This document shows positions 19,802 through 26,689 of a DNA stretch of 38,701 bases, one piece after another. This DNA comes from an uncultured Verrucomicrobiota bacterium (GTDB lineage Bacteria; Verrucomicrobiota; Verrucomicrobiia; Limisphaerales; CAIYYI01). Every line of letters begins with the position of its first letter. Position 1 is the stretch's first letter. Both the position numbers and the translations under genes were made by a program. The stretch is taken from the NCBI GenBank assembly GCA_903930345.1, contig CAIYYI010000569.1, positions 1-38,701 of the forward strand, given 5' to 3'. The notes beneath the pieces are model-generated. The model saw nothing but the letters and a program-made list of their open reading frames with translations, made no database searches and was not told the origin of the DNA.

Positions 19802-19830
19802 AGCATAACCGGATCGGGGCATCCTGTCCA
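19802..19830 (-). promoter_or_regulatory. Possible promoter of the hybrid-kinase cluster
   Basis: On the minus strand TGGACA (19830-19825) is followed after 17 bp by TATGCT (19807-19802), 14 nt before the ATG at 19787. The 102-nt divergent gap to E1 alpha also holds weak plus-strand candidates, such as TAAATT at 19878-19883, 6 nt before ATG 19890, without a good -35. The purine-rich run AGGGGGAAGG at 19861-19870 is 19 nt before ATG 19890, too far for an ordinary Shine-Dalgarno. Confidence 0.3.
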
Positions 19831-19889
19831 ATCTGTTGAACATCAAAGAATCGTTGCGCTAGGGGGAAGGTCGGGGGTAAATTTGTCCC

Positions 19890-20924
19890 ATGTTGCAGTC
19901 GGTCAATGGCGCACCGCAAACCGTTTCGGAGGGTGTCGGGCGCAAGCAATACCTAGCCGCATTCCGCTGGATGCTGCTGGCGCGTGCTTTGGATGACAAA
20001 TTCGCCAGCCTGTATCGCGGGGGCGCGATTCAGGGGGGCGTATTCTTGGGGCGTGGTCAGGAGGCCCTGAGCGTTGCCTTGGGGGTCGCCCTGCGCAAAG
20101 GGGATATTTTTGCCCCCTTGATCCGTGATATGGGCGGGCGGGTGGCTTTTGGGGAGACGGCTTTGGACGCCGCCCGCACTTTTTTGGGTTCCTCATTGGG
20201 CCCCATGCGGGGGCGGGATGGCAATATTCACCGGGGTCGGCCCACCACCGGGCTGCTGGCCATGATCAGTCACTTGGGCGCCATGATTTCAATGGTTAAC
20301 GGGGCCTTGATGGCCAAGCGCATGAAACGGGAGACCGGCTTTGTCGGGGCCACCTGTCTGGGGGAGGGCGGCACTTCCACCGGGGCCTTCCATGAAGGGT
20401 TGAACCAGGCGGCGGTGGAGCGCCTCCCGTTGGTGCTGGTGGTGGCCAATAACCATTACGCTTATTCCACCCCCAATGAACGCCAATTCGCCTGCCAGCG
20501 CTTGGAGGATAAGGCGATCGGCTATGGGGTGAGTGTCAGTTCGGTGGATGGCACCGATCCCGCCGCCTGTTTGGCTACTGTGGGCCGCGCGGTGGAACTG
20601 GCGCGCGCCGGGCATGGCCCGCAAATGGTGGTGGCTTCCCTGTTGCGCCTGTGCGGCCATGGGGAACACGATGACGCCAACTACGTCGCTCCCCATCTCA
20701 AAACGTCGAATTGTGGGCGTGATTGTGTTAAAGTTGCTGAACAACAAATACTTGGGAATGATTGGCTGAAGCCTTCGGAGGTTCTGTCCCTGCGTGCCGA
20801 GGTTCAGGCGATGGTGGACACCGCCGTGGCCCAGGCCCAGCGTGAGGCGGCTCCTGATCCCTATCAGGAGGATTGGAGCGCCCTTTGCACACGATCTTTG
20901 GTGGAATCCCGGACCAATGTTTAA
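19890..20924 (+). CDS. pdhA: 2-oxoacid dehydrogenase E1 component, alpha subunit (pyruvate dehydrogenase type)
   Basis: Thiamine-diphosphate-dependent decarboxylase subunit of a pyruvate or branched-chain 2-oxoacid dehydrogenase complex, acting as an alpha2-beta2 tetramer with the next gene's product. The protein has 344 residues. It shows FRWMLLARALDDKFASLYRG, GRGQEALSVALG, RDGNIHRGR and the cofactor motif G158-E-G160 ending in NN at 187-188 (VVANNHYAYST); the usual motif starts GDG, so Asp is replaced by Glu. LLRLCGHGEHDD matches the family HxxxD loop region. It begins a plus-strand operon E1 alpha-E1 beta-E2-nfo and is divergent from the hybrid kinase. Whether the substrate is pyruvate or a branched-chain oxoacid is not certain, so the symbol is provisional. 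Confidence 0.88.
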   Translation: MLQSVNGAPQTVSEGVGRKQYLAAFRWMLLARALDDKFASLYRGGAIQGGVFLGRGQEALSVALGVALRKGDIFAPLIRDMGGRVAFGETALDAARTFLGSSLGPMRGRDGNIHRGRPTTGLLAMISHLGAMISMVNGALMAKRMKRETGFVGATCLGEGGTSTGAFHEGLNQAAVERLPLVLVVANNHYAYSTPNERQFACQRLEDKAIGYGVSVSSVDGTDPAACLATVGRAVELARAGHGPQMVVASLLRLCGHGEHDDANYVAPHLKTSNCGRDCVKVAEQQILGNDWLKPSEVLSLRAEVQAMVDTAVAQAQREAAPDPYQEDWSALCTRSLVESRTNV

Positions 20925-20954
20925 GCACCGGCTTTTAATCTTTGGCTGTTGACC

Positions 20955-21920
20955 ATGAGTATTACCTATCTTGAAGCCATCCGTGAAGCCCAGGCGCAGG
21001 CGCTGCGCGAGGATGAACGCGTGTTCATTTACGGGCAGGATGTCGGGAGTTTTGGGGGGGCTTTCAAGGCCACCAAAAACCTGGCCCAGCAGTTTCCCGG
21101 CCGGGTGTTGGATGCGCCGATCAGTGAGGATGCCATCGTCGGCGCCGCCGTGGGCGCTGCCATCCAGGGCATGCGCCCCATTGTGGAAATTCAGTTCGCC
21201 GACTTTAGCTCCACCGCCTTCAACCAGATTGTCAACCAGGCCGCGACTCACTATTGGCGCACCAATGTCCCGGTGCCCCTGACCATTCGCCTGCCCTCGG
21301 GCGGCACCCCGGGCAGCGGGCCGTTTCACAGCCAGTGCCTGGAGGCTGTCTATGCCCATTTCCCGGGTCTAATCATCATGACCCCGGCCACGGTGGAGGA
21401 TGCCTACAGCATGCTGCTGGAGGCGGTGGCCATTGATGATCCTGTCATTTTTTTCGAGCACAAATTCCTGTATTACCACCTGAAGGCCGAACGCCTGCCC
21501 ACCGAGGCCCTGCCTTGTGGCAAGGCGCGCATCGCCCGGCCGGGCCGTGATCTCACCATTGTCGCCTACAGCGCCATGGTGCACGAGGCCCTGGCGGCCG
21601 CCGAGGAATTGCAGGCCGAGGGCTCGGAATTGGAGGTGGTGGATTTGCGCATGGTGAAACCGCTGGACACCGATACGATCATGGCCTCCGTGGCGCGCAC
21701 GGGCCGGTTGCTGGTGGTGGGCGAATCGTGGCCGTGGGGTGGGGTGACGGCCGAGGTGGTGGCCCGGGTAGCCACGGAAGGGTTTGACCTGTTGGATGCC
21801 CCCCCGCAGCGCTTGAACGCCAAGGATACTCCCGTCCCGTACCACCCCAATCTCTGGTCGGTGCACCGTCCCACCGCGCACGCCATTTCCGCCGCCGCCC
21901 GTAACCTGCTTCGTTTGTGA
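20955..21920 (+). CDS. pdhB: 2-oxoacid dehydrogenase E1 component, beta subunit
   Basis: Beta subunit of the E1 decarboxylase. I start it at ATG 20955 (MSITYLEAIREAQAQAL, 321 residues); the TTG six bases upstream is in frame but less likely. Conserved segments are FIYGQDVGSFGGAFKATKNL, DAPISEDAIVGAAVGAAIQG, EIQFADF, RLPSGGTPGSGPFHSQCLEA and MTPATVEDAYSMLL, and the C-terminal transketolase-type domain has VVDLRMVKPLDTDTI. It follows E1 alpha by 30 nt and precedes E2 by 3 nt, so the three subunits should be made together. No Shine-Dalgarno motif is obvious. Pyruvate versus branched-chain specificity is unresolved. Confidence 0.92.
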   Translation: MSITYLEAIREAQAQALREDERVFIYGQDVGSFGGAFKATKNLAQQFPGRVLDAPISEDAIVGAAVGAAIQGMRPIVEIQFADFSSTAFNQIVNQAATHYWRTNVPVPLTIRLPSGGTPGSGPFHSQCLEAVYAHFPGLIIMTPATVEDAYSMLLEAVAIDDPVIFFEHKFLYYHLKAERLPTEALPCGKARIARPGRDLTIVAYSAMVHEALAAAEELQAEGSELEVVDLRMVKPLDTDTIMASVARTGRLLVVGESWPWGGVTAEVVARVATEGFDLLDAPPQRLNAKDTPVPYHPNLWSVHRPTAHAISAAARNLLRL

Positions 21921-21923
21921 TTT

Positions 21924-23129
21924 ATGCCACAGATACCTATCCTCATGCCGCAATTGGGAGAATCGATTGCTGAAGCCATCGCCACCCAGTTTCTCGTGCC
22001 GCCCGGCGGAGCCGTTCAGGCGGGACAGGATGTGTTGGAGGTGGAAACCAACAAGGCCTCACTCTCCGTCTCCAGCCCCTGCAGCGGTACCGTGGCCTCC
22101 TGGCTGATCAAGCTCGACACCAGCTACCCGGTGGGGAGCGTGCTGGGCTATGTGGAGACCACCGCCGAGGAGGCTGAGCGTTTGGGCATCACTGGCAAGG
22201 TCAGCCCCTCGCCTTCGGTGGAGACCAGCGCGCTCGACTCCGGCCAGGCCCCGGCTCCGACGGCGGATCCCCATGCCATCAGCCCCACGGTGCGGGGGCT
22301 GCCGGTGCCGGCCCATGTGGCCGGGGCGAGCTACATGTCCCCGCGCATGAAAGCCCGCATGCAGGAGCTGGGGTTGCATGCGGCCGATCTGGCGGGCATT
22401 GCCGGCAGTGGCGGCGGCGGGCGGGTGACGATTGAGGACTTTGAAAAATACCTGGCCAATCTCCAGCAGCAAAAACTGACCCGGGCCTCCTCCATGCGGG
22501 TGGCCGTGGCGGATGCCATGCGCCGGAGTTGGACCCGGCCGCTGGCCACCGTGGGCCTGGAAGTGAAGATGGATCTCGTCCTGGCGCACCGCAAACAGTT
22601 CACCCAGCATCCCGGCCCCGCCCTGTATGCGCTTCGTGCGCTGGCCATCGCCCTGGCGGAAAACAGCGCCCCCGGGGGCCGCCTGGTCGGCAACCAGATT
22701 GTCCATCCCCCGGCCATTGACCTGGGCTTTGCCGTGGAGGCGGAGGATGGGGTGCTCGTTCCGGTGATCCGCCATGCGGATCGCTATTCGCTCTCCGATT
22801 TGAACCCCCGCTATGCCGAGCTGGTGGAGCTGGCCCGGCAGCGCCGGTTGCCGGCGGATGCCACCGGCGGCTCCATTGCCACCGTCACCAATTATGGCAC
22901 CTTCGGCCTGCTCTGGGCCACCCCCATTCCATTGCCGGAGCAAACCCTCGTGCTCGGTTTGGGGGCGGGGCGCAAAGTGCCTTTCTGGGATGCCCGCCAG
23001 AACCAGTTTGTCCCGGCCACCCAGGCCTGCCTGACGCTGAGCTTTGATCACCGGGTCCTTGATGGCGGCGCGGCGGGTCGGTTGCTCACCCGGGTTGCCA
23101 ATCTGATGCAGGAGCCGGAAAAGTTGTGA
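21924..23129 (+). CDS. pdhC: 2-oxoacid dehydrogenase E2 component, dihydrolipoamide acyltransferase
   Basis: Core acyltransferase of the complex; it takes the acyl group from E1 on a lipoyl arm and transfers it to CoA. The protein has 401 residues with one lipoyl domain (about 3-78, lipoyl-lysine Lys44 in EVETNKASLSV), a Pro/Ala-rich linker, and a peripheral subunit-binding domain at about 137-182 (YMSPRMKARMQELGLHAADL, then GRVTIEDFEKYL). A catalytic domain follows, with His376 and Asp380 in DHRVLDGG. No E3 dihydrolipoamide dehydrogenase is in the window, so it must be encoded elsewhere. Its TGA overlaps the GTG start of nfo (GTGA, 23126-23129), implying translational coupling with a DNA repair enzyme. 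The gene symbol is provisional, as for E1. Confidence 0.93.
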   Translation: MPQIPILMPQLGESIAEAIATQFLVPPGGAVQAGQDVLEVETNKASLSVSSPCSGTVASWLIKLDTSYPVGSVLGYVETTAEEAERLGITGKVSPSPSVETSALDSGQAPAPTADPHAISPTVRGLPVPAHVAGASYMSPRMKARMQELGLHAADLAGIAGSGGGGRVTIEDFEKYLANLQQQKLTRASSMRVAVADAMRRSWTRPLATVGLEVKMDLVLAHRKQFTQHPGPALYALRALAIALAENSAPGGRLVGNQIVHPPAIDLGFAVEAEDGVLVPVIRHADRYSLSDLNPRYAELVELARQRRLPADATGGSIATVTNYGTFGLLWATPIPLPEQTLVLGLGAGRKVPFWDARQNQFVPATQACLTLSFDHRVLDGGAAGRLLTRVANLMQEPEKL

Positions 23130-23977
23130 AGCTCGGCGCACACATGTCCACTGCGGGCGGCGTCTGGAAGGCTCTGGAACGTGGGGTTGGTATCGGTTGC
23201 GAGGTGGTGCAGTTGTTTGTCAAAAACAACATGCAATGGTTTGGTAAACCGTTGCCGGACACGGATCTTGCCCGTTACTTCGCCGCCCGGAACACGCCGT
23301 CGCTCGCCTCGGTCTTTGGCCACACCGGTTACCTGATCAATCTCGGGGCGCCCTGCTCTCCGAACCGGGATAACTCACTGAAATCGCTGGTGGAGGAGAT
23401 CCAGTTGGCGGCGGCGTTGAAGCTCCCTTTTCTGGTGCTCCATCCCGGGGCGCACTTGGGCGATGGCGAGCAGGCGGGGCTTCAGCGCATTGTCCAGGGC
23501 CTGGATGAGGTGTTTGCGGCCACCCGCGATTTGCCCGTGCGGATCGCCTTGGAAAACACCGCCGGGCAGGGGACTTCCATGGGGCATCAGATGGAACATC
23601 TGGCCGCCATTTATGACGGTGTGATGACGCCGGCCAGGCTCGCGGTCTGCCTTGATACCGCCCATCTGTTTGAAGCCGGTTTTGATGTTCGGGAGCCGAA
23701 AGGCTGGCGTGCCGTGACCAAACGCTTGGACGATTTGGTGGGGCTGGATCAGGTCGTCGCCCTGCACTTGAACGATTCCAAAACCGATTTGGGCTCCCGG
23801 GTGGATCGCCATGCCGGGATCGGGCAGGGCAAGATCGGCCGGGAGGCGTTCAGCCATATCGTGAATGATCGCCGTTTTGCCCGGGTGCCCGGCTGTCTGG
23901 AAACTCCGAAATCGCCGGACCTTCATGAGGATGTGGAGAATCTGGCCATTCTCCGTTCCCTGCTGCATCACCGCTGA
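23126..23977 (+). CDS. nfo: Endonuclease IV (AP endonuclease)
   Basis: Zinc-dependent apurinic/apyrimidinic endonuclease of base excision repair. The 283-residue TIM-barrel protein starts with MKLGAHMSTAGGVWKAL, a clear family N-terminus, so the GTG overlapping the E2 stop is the start. Metal-ligand motifs are present in order: FGHTGYLINL, LHPGAHLGDG, RIALENTAGQG, VCLDTAHLFEAGFD, ALHLNDSK, DRHAGIGQGKIG and CLETPK. Length is normal. It is the last gene of the E1-E2 operon; the next gene starts 20 nt later with its own signal peptide. The link between repair and central metabolism may be no more than operon packing. Confidence 0.96.
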   Translation: MKLGAHMSTAGGVWKALERGVGIGCEVVQLFVKNNMQWFGKPLPDTDLARYFAARNTPSLASVFGHTGYLINLGAPCSPNRDNSLKSLVEEIQLAAALKLPFLVLHPGAHLGDGEQAGLQRIVQGLDEVFAATRDLPVRIALENTAGQGTSMGHQMEHLAAIYDGVMTPARLAVCLDTAHLFEAGFDVREPKGWRAVTKRLDDLVGLDQVVALHLNDSKTDLGSRVDRHAGIGQGKIGREAFSHIVNDRRFARVPGCLETPKSPDLHEDVENLAILRSLLHHR

Positions 23978-23996
23978 TTTTCTTTCTCCTTTGCGC

Positions 23997-25652
23997 ATGA
24001 GACGATTGCTTCTTTGTTTGCTGCTGTCGGTCGGAGTCGTCGGCCCCGGCCTCATTCCGGCTGTCGCTGCCGAAATCCATGATGCCTGCGATGAGGGCGA
24101 TTTGCCGCGCGTCATCTCCCTGGTTTCCAGCCAAAAACCGCTGGTTGGCGCCCGGGATCGGGAAAACAAAACCCCCCTGCACTGCGCCGCCAAGAAAGGA
24201 CGGTTGGCGGTGGTGGAATACCTGCTGGCGCAGGGGGCCGACCCCAACACCCGGGATTCCAGCGGGGCCACCCCGGGTTATCTGGCCAAAGGCTTTGGCC
24301 ACCGGGAGGTGGTGGCGCTCCTGCAAAAACACGGCGGGGCCCTTGATTACGTTCGCCCCGGGGCCCCGGTCTCCAGCCCGCCGCGTTCGGTCGTTCCGCC
24401 CGTTGCCAATCGGGCTCCCACCGTGGGTGCCACCCCGGTGCCGCGCCCGGTTCTTGCCCCGCCTTCGACCCGGCAGTTGATGTTGATCGAGACCATCAAA
24501 GCGGATCGTCCCCTGGTGGAAATCCAGGCCCTGCTCAAGACCAATCCCCAACTGATCCTGGAGACGGATGCCAACCGGCTCACCCCCATGCACTGGGCGG
24601 CGGATCTCGGTCTGGTGCCGGTGGCCGAGGTGCTGCTCGCCCAGGGCGCGAACGTCAACGTCGCCACGGATCGGGGTTGGACCCCGTTGCTCCATGCGGT
24701 GCATCAAAACCGCAGAGAAATGGTGATCTGGCTCCTTCAGCAGCGCGCGGAAGTGAATGTCCAAACCTCGGATAAGGTGACCCCGCTGATGCTGGCGGCC
24801 GGCTTTGCCTATGACGAGGATCTGATTGCCCGGCTGCTGGCGGCGGGGGCGTCGGTCAACCAGCAGGACCAGATGGGTTACACTCCTTTGCTGTTGGCCG
24901 CCGGTGTGCCCGGGTGTGTGAAAGGCGCGGAATTGTTGCTTCAGGCCGGGGCCAAAGTGAATGTGCAGGAGGGCTTTTCCGGCTTTTCCGCCCTCCATTA
25001 TGCGGCCGCCCGGGCCAATCTGCCATTGGTGCAACTGCTGGTGGCCAAGGGTGCCGGCGTCAATCTCCTGAGCCTGGAAAAGGAAACCCCGCTCACGCTC
25101 GCCCGGTACGAGGCGGCGGCTCCGGTGGTTGCCTTCCTGCAAAAAAACGGGGCCCAGGACGCCCCGGCGCGCGCGCTGACCCCGGCGGAGCAAAGTCTGG
25201 TGGCCTGGTACCGTCATTATTTGGAGGTTTTGGCCAAGGGAACGCCGGACGAGGTGCGCAACCAGGAGGTGGCCCAGCGTCCCACGAAGGCGGAGATTGA
25301 AAAAGTGTTCCTCCGCAATGCGCCGGTGGCTTGGGGGGTGGTCTCCAAGGTGAGGGCGGATGAGGACATAGCCTGGGCCAGCGTCAGCAAGTCCTCTGAA
25401 ACCAAGCAGCAATTGACGGACCTTTTGCGGGGCGAATTGAAGCCGGGAGCCTATGTGAAAATTGACCCGCTTCCCCCCAGTGCCTTGGTGCGTACCGCGT
25501 TGAATCGTAAGTGGTTGTCGGAGAGTGTGCCGGTCTTCTCCCTGCAAACCCGCCACCGGGGGGAGACTCACGTGGTGGGGGATTACTGCTACGTCAACCA
25601 GCGCTGGATCCAGCTCCCACCCCTTTCCTCCATTTTCCCGGAACTGAAGTAG
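23997..25652 (+). CDS. Secreted ankyrin-repeat protein with a unique C-terminal domain
   Basis: Protein of 551 residues from ATG 23997; the frame extends to 23865 but that part overlaps nfo. A Sec signal peptide covers 1-25, likely cut at AVAA/E. Ankyrin repeats form two blocks, about 26-115 and 160-385, with motifs such as KTPLHCAAKKGRLAVVEYLL, LTPMHWAADLGLVPVAEVLL, GWTPLLHAVHQNRREMVIWL and GYTPLLLAAG. They are separated by a proline-rich linker at 120-157. The C-terminal 155 residues (from about 397) match no family I recognise; they contain WYRHYLEVLAKGTPDEVRNQ and end with GDYCYVNQRWIQLPP. Ankyrin repeats bind proteins; the partner is probably extracytoplasmic. No Shine-Dalgarno is seen. 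It follows nfo by 19 nt and is followed by about 200 nt without a clear gene. Confidence 0.85.
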   Translation: MRRLLLCLLLSVGVVGPGLIPAVAAEIHDACDEGDLPRVISLVSSQKPLVGARDRENKTPLHCAAKKGRLAVVEYLLAQGADPNTRDSSGATPGYLAKGFGHREVVALLQKHGGALDYVRPGAPVSSPPRSVVPPVANRAPTVGATPVPRPVLAPPSTRQLMLIETIKADRPLVEIQALLKTNPQLILETDANRLTPMHWAADLGLVPVAEVLLAQGANVNVATDRGWTPLLHAVHQNRREMVIWLLQQRAEVNVQTSDKVTPLMLAAGFAYDEDLIARLLAAGASVNQQDQMGYTPLLLAAGVPGCVKGAELLLQAGAKVNVQEGFSGFSALHYAAARANLPLVQLLVAKGAGVNLLSLEKETPLTLARYEAAAPVVAFLQKNGAQDAPARALTPAEQSLVAWYRHYLEVLAKGTPDEVRNQEVAQRPTKAEIEKVFLRNAPVAWGVVSKVRADEDIAWASVSKSSETKQQLTDLLRGELKPGAYVKIDPLPPSALVRTALNRKWLSESVPVFSLQTRHRGETHVVGDYCYVNQRWIQLPPLSSIFPELK

Positions 25653-25818
25653 GGTTGGGACCCCGTGGAGATCCCGAAAGGACGCTGCTGCTCTTGATGC
25701 TTTTCATCTGGTTGTCCTGAAAACTTGGCGACCAGAGTTCCACCAGTCTTTAATTGTGCTGCCGCCTACCCATGCCTGCAGGGGACCATGGGGATCGCGC
25801 TCCCCGGCTTTCTGCCTT

Positions 25819-25850
25819 GTTTTGCCGGCGCCCTTGAGGCAAAACGTTTT
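25819..25850 (+). terminator. Hairpin with following T-run, terminator-like
   Basis: GTTTTGCC (25819-25826) pairs perfectly with GGCAAAAC (25838-25845) around an 11-nt loop, followed by GTTTTCC. It may end the ankyrin-gene transcript 166 nt after its stop, or be a leader element, since it ends only 13 nt before the ATG of the next small ORF. The gap 25653-25858 also holds a weaker repeat, CCCATG (25769-25774) with CATGGG (25787-25792); I see nothing else in it. Confidence 0.45.
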
Positions 25851-25858
25851 CCGAACAT

Positions 25859-26080
25859 ATGAACACAAATGAGTGGCCAAGAGCCGTAACAACCGCCTCC
25901 ATCTGGATCTCCATCGGATTCTCTTTGGGTTTCGGCCTGTTCAGGATGAACTTCTCCGGTGCGGGCTCATTGCCACTCCTGCTGATCCTGACGGTCCTGC
26001 TCGTTGCGGGGGGCGTCTGTGCCACCGCCATCGTGTGGCGGGCCAGGCCGTTGCGGGTTGATTCCGAGCAGAACAAGTGA
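25859..26080 (+). CDS. Small putative membrane protein, two hydrophobic segments
   Basis: A 73-residue ORF that I do not recognise. It has two hydrophobic stretches, residues about 11-28 (TTASIWISIGFSLGFGLF) and 37-60 (SLPLLLILTVLLVAGGVCAT followed by AIVW). The second is followed by the basic segment RARPLR, which would place the C-terminus in the cytoplasm. There is no conserved motif and no strong ribosome binding site; GAGG lies 19 nt before the ATG, too far away. The amphipathic two-helix pattern favours a real gene, but chance cannot be excluded. It stands alone between the ankyrin gene and the CxxC ORF, just after a terminator-like hairpin. Confidence 0.45.
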   Translation: MNTNEWPRAVTTASIWISIGFSLGFGLFRMNFSGAGSLPLLLILTVLLVAGGVCATAIVWRARPLRVDSEQNK

Positions 26081-26142
26081 CGAAGCGGATCTCCTCCAAT
26101 GCCCGGGGCCTAATGACTTATTCCAATGAACTTTCAAGATGA

Positions 26143-26194
26143 GCGCCTAAGGCGCGCCGGGTTTTGGGCCCCTGGCAAGGCGCTCGTGGCGCGC
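26143..26194. repeat. Pair of REP-like palindromic direct repeats
   Basis: GCGCCTAAGGCGCGC (26143-26157) and GCGCTCGTGGCGCGC (26180-26194) are same-orientation copies matching at GCGC at the start and GGCGCGC at the end, with a start-to-start distance of 37 nt. The first is itself a GCGCC/GGCGC hairpin around TAA. They lie in the 124-nt gap between the two small ORFs, in which I see no other element. The arrangement resembles extragenic palindromic repeats; whether copies occur elsewhere in the genome cannot be seen here. Confidence 0.45.
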
Positions 26195-26204
26195 ATTGAC
26201 AAGT

Positions 26205-26606
26205 ATGGCTGCTGCTAACTCAACGCGTTCTTGGCTTCCGGAAATGCTTGAGGAATTGGAGAGAAGCTGGAGCCGGTCTCTCAGTTGGGAGGAGCACTCG
26301 CTGTTTTGTGCCCGGATGACTGAGATGCGGACGCAGCTTCGGCGGGAGAGGGGCGTAAAAAATCCGAGGATGTTCTGTCCTCACTGCGATGAGGTTCACG
26401 AGATGATTCCGGGGCCGGTCACTATCCGTTCGGTGCTGTTTGCTTTGAGAAAGAGAGGTTTGCTGACCGACGAAGAATTGAAACGGATGGATGTCGAGTG
26501 GTGCCGTTATCGATCCATGCATCGGTTGGATGGCTGCGGGGGAAGACGTGCAGAACCAAGCATTCCACCGCACGCCGGTTCCGTATCCCCTCACCATCAT
26601 CGGTGA
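26205..26606 (+). CDS. Unrecognised small protein with a CxxC knuckle
   Basis: A 133-residue ORF from ATG 26205; the in-frame TTG at 26196 is less likely. I cannot name its family. An acidic helical N-terminus (LPEMLEELERSWSRSLSWEE) leads to a basic stretch (MRTQLRRERGVKNPR). A possible zinc knuckle follows, FCPHCDEVHEM, with Cys58, Cys61 and His65, and then a helical segment SVLFALRKRGLLTDEELKRM. The last 20 residues (RRAEPSIPPHAGSVSPHHHR) look like non-conserved read-through, so the ancestral stop may have been earlier. The stop codon lies inside a hairpin. Base use is less GC-rich than its neighbours, which suggests an acquired gene. A role in nucleic-acid binding is possible but only a guess from the knuckle. 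Confidence 0.6.
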   Translation: MAAANSTRSWLPEMLEELERSWSRSLSWEEHSLFCARMTEMRTQLRRERGVKNPRMFCPHCDEVHEMIPGPVTIRSVLFALRKRGLLTDEELKRMDVEWCRYRSMHRLDGCGGRRAEPSIPPHAGSVSPHHHR

Positions 26607-26624
26607 GGTGCCGGAATTATTTTG
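26589..26624 (+). terminator. Hairpin overlapping a stop codon, possible terminator
   Basis: CCTCACC (26589-26595) pairs with GGTGAGG (26602-26608) around ATCATC, and ATTATTTT follows after a few bases. The stop codon of the CxxC ORF (26604-26606) lies in the second arm. The T-run is imperfect and offset, so termination is plausible rather than certain. Confidence 0.4.
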
Positions 26625-26650
26625 ATGTCCAAATAGTTTAGACTTCCTGC

Positions 26651-26678
26651 TTCAAGTGCGCTGCTTTTCTGCTATAGT
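26651..26678 (+). promoter_or_regulatory. Possible promoter of the pgsA-like gene
   Basis: TATAGT (26673-26678) is one mismatch from the -10 consensus. The best upstream hexamer at 16 bp, TTCAAG, is weak. Only 11 nt separate the -10 from ATG 26690, which implies a leader of about five bases or less. Confidence 0.4.
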
Positions 26679-26689
26679 TAACCTGCGCA

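Noticed and set aside
19788-19949. 54-codon N-terminal extension of the soluble hybrid kinase
   Set aside because: It overlaps the divergent E1 alpha start and the intergenic region and shows no conserved sequence.
23850-25571. Open frame of 573 codons antisense to the ankyrin gene
   Set aside because: Low-complexity translation rich in His, Gln, Arg and Gly, fully explained as a shadow of the ankyrin gene.
26196-26201. TTGACA as a -35 box for the CxxC ORF
   Set aside because: It lies 3 nt before the ATG, so it cannot drive that gene, and no -10 follows at the right distance.
26081-26204. tRNA or other structured RNA in the hairpin-rich gap
   Set aside because: The stems do not form a cloverleaf, and the repeats are better explained as REP-like elements.
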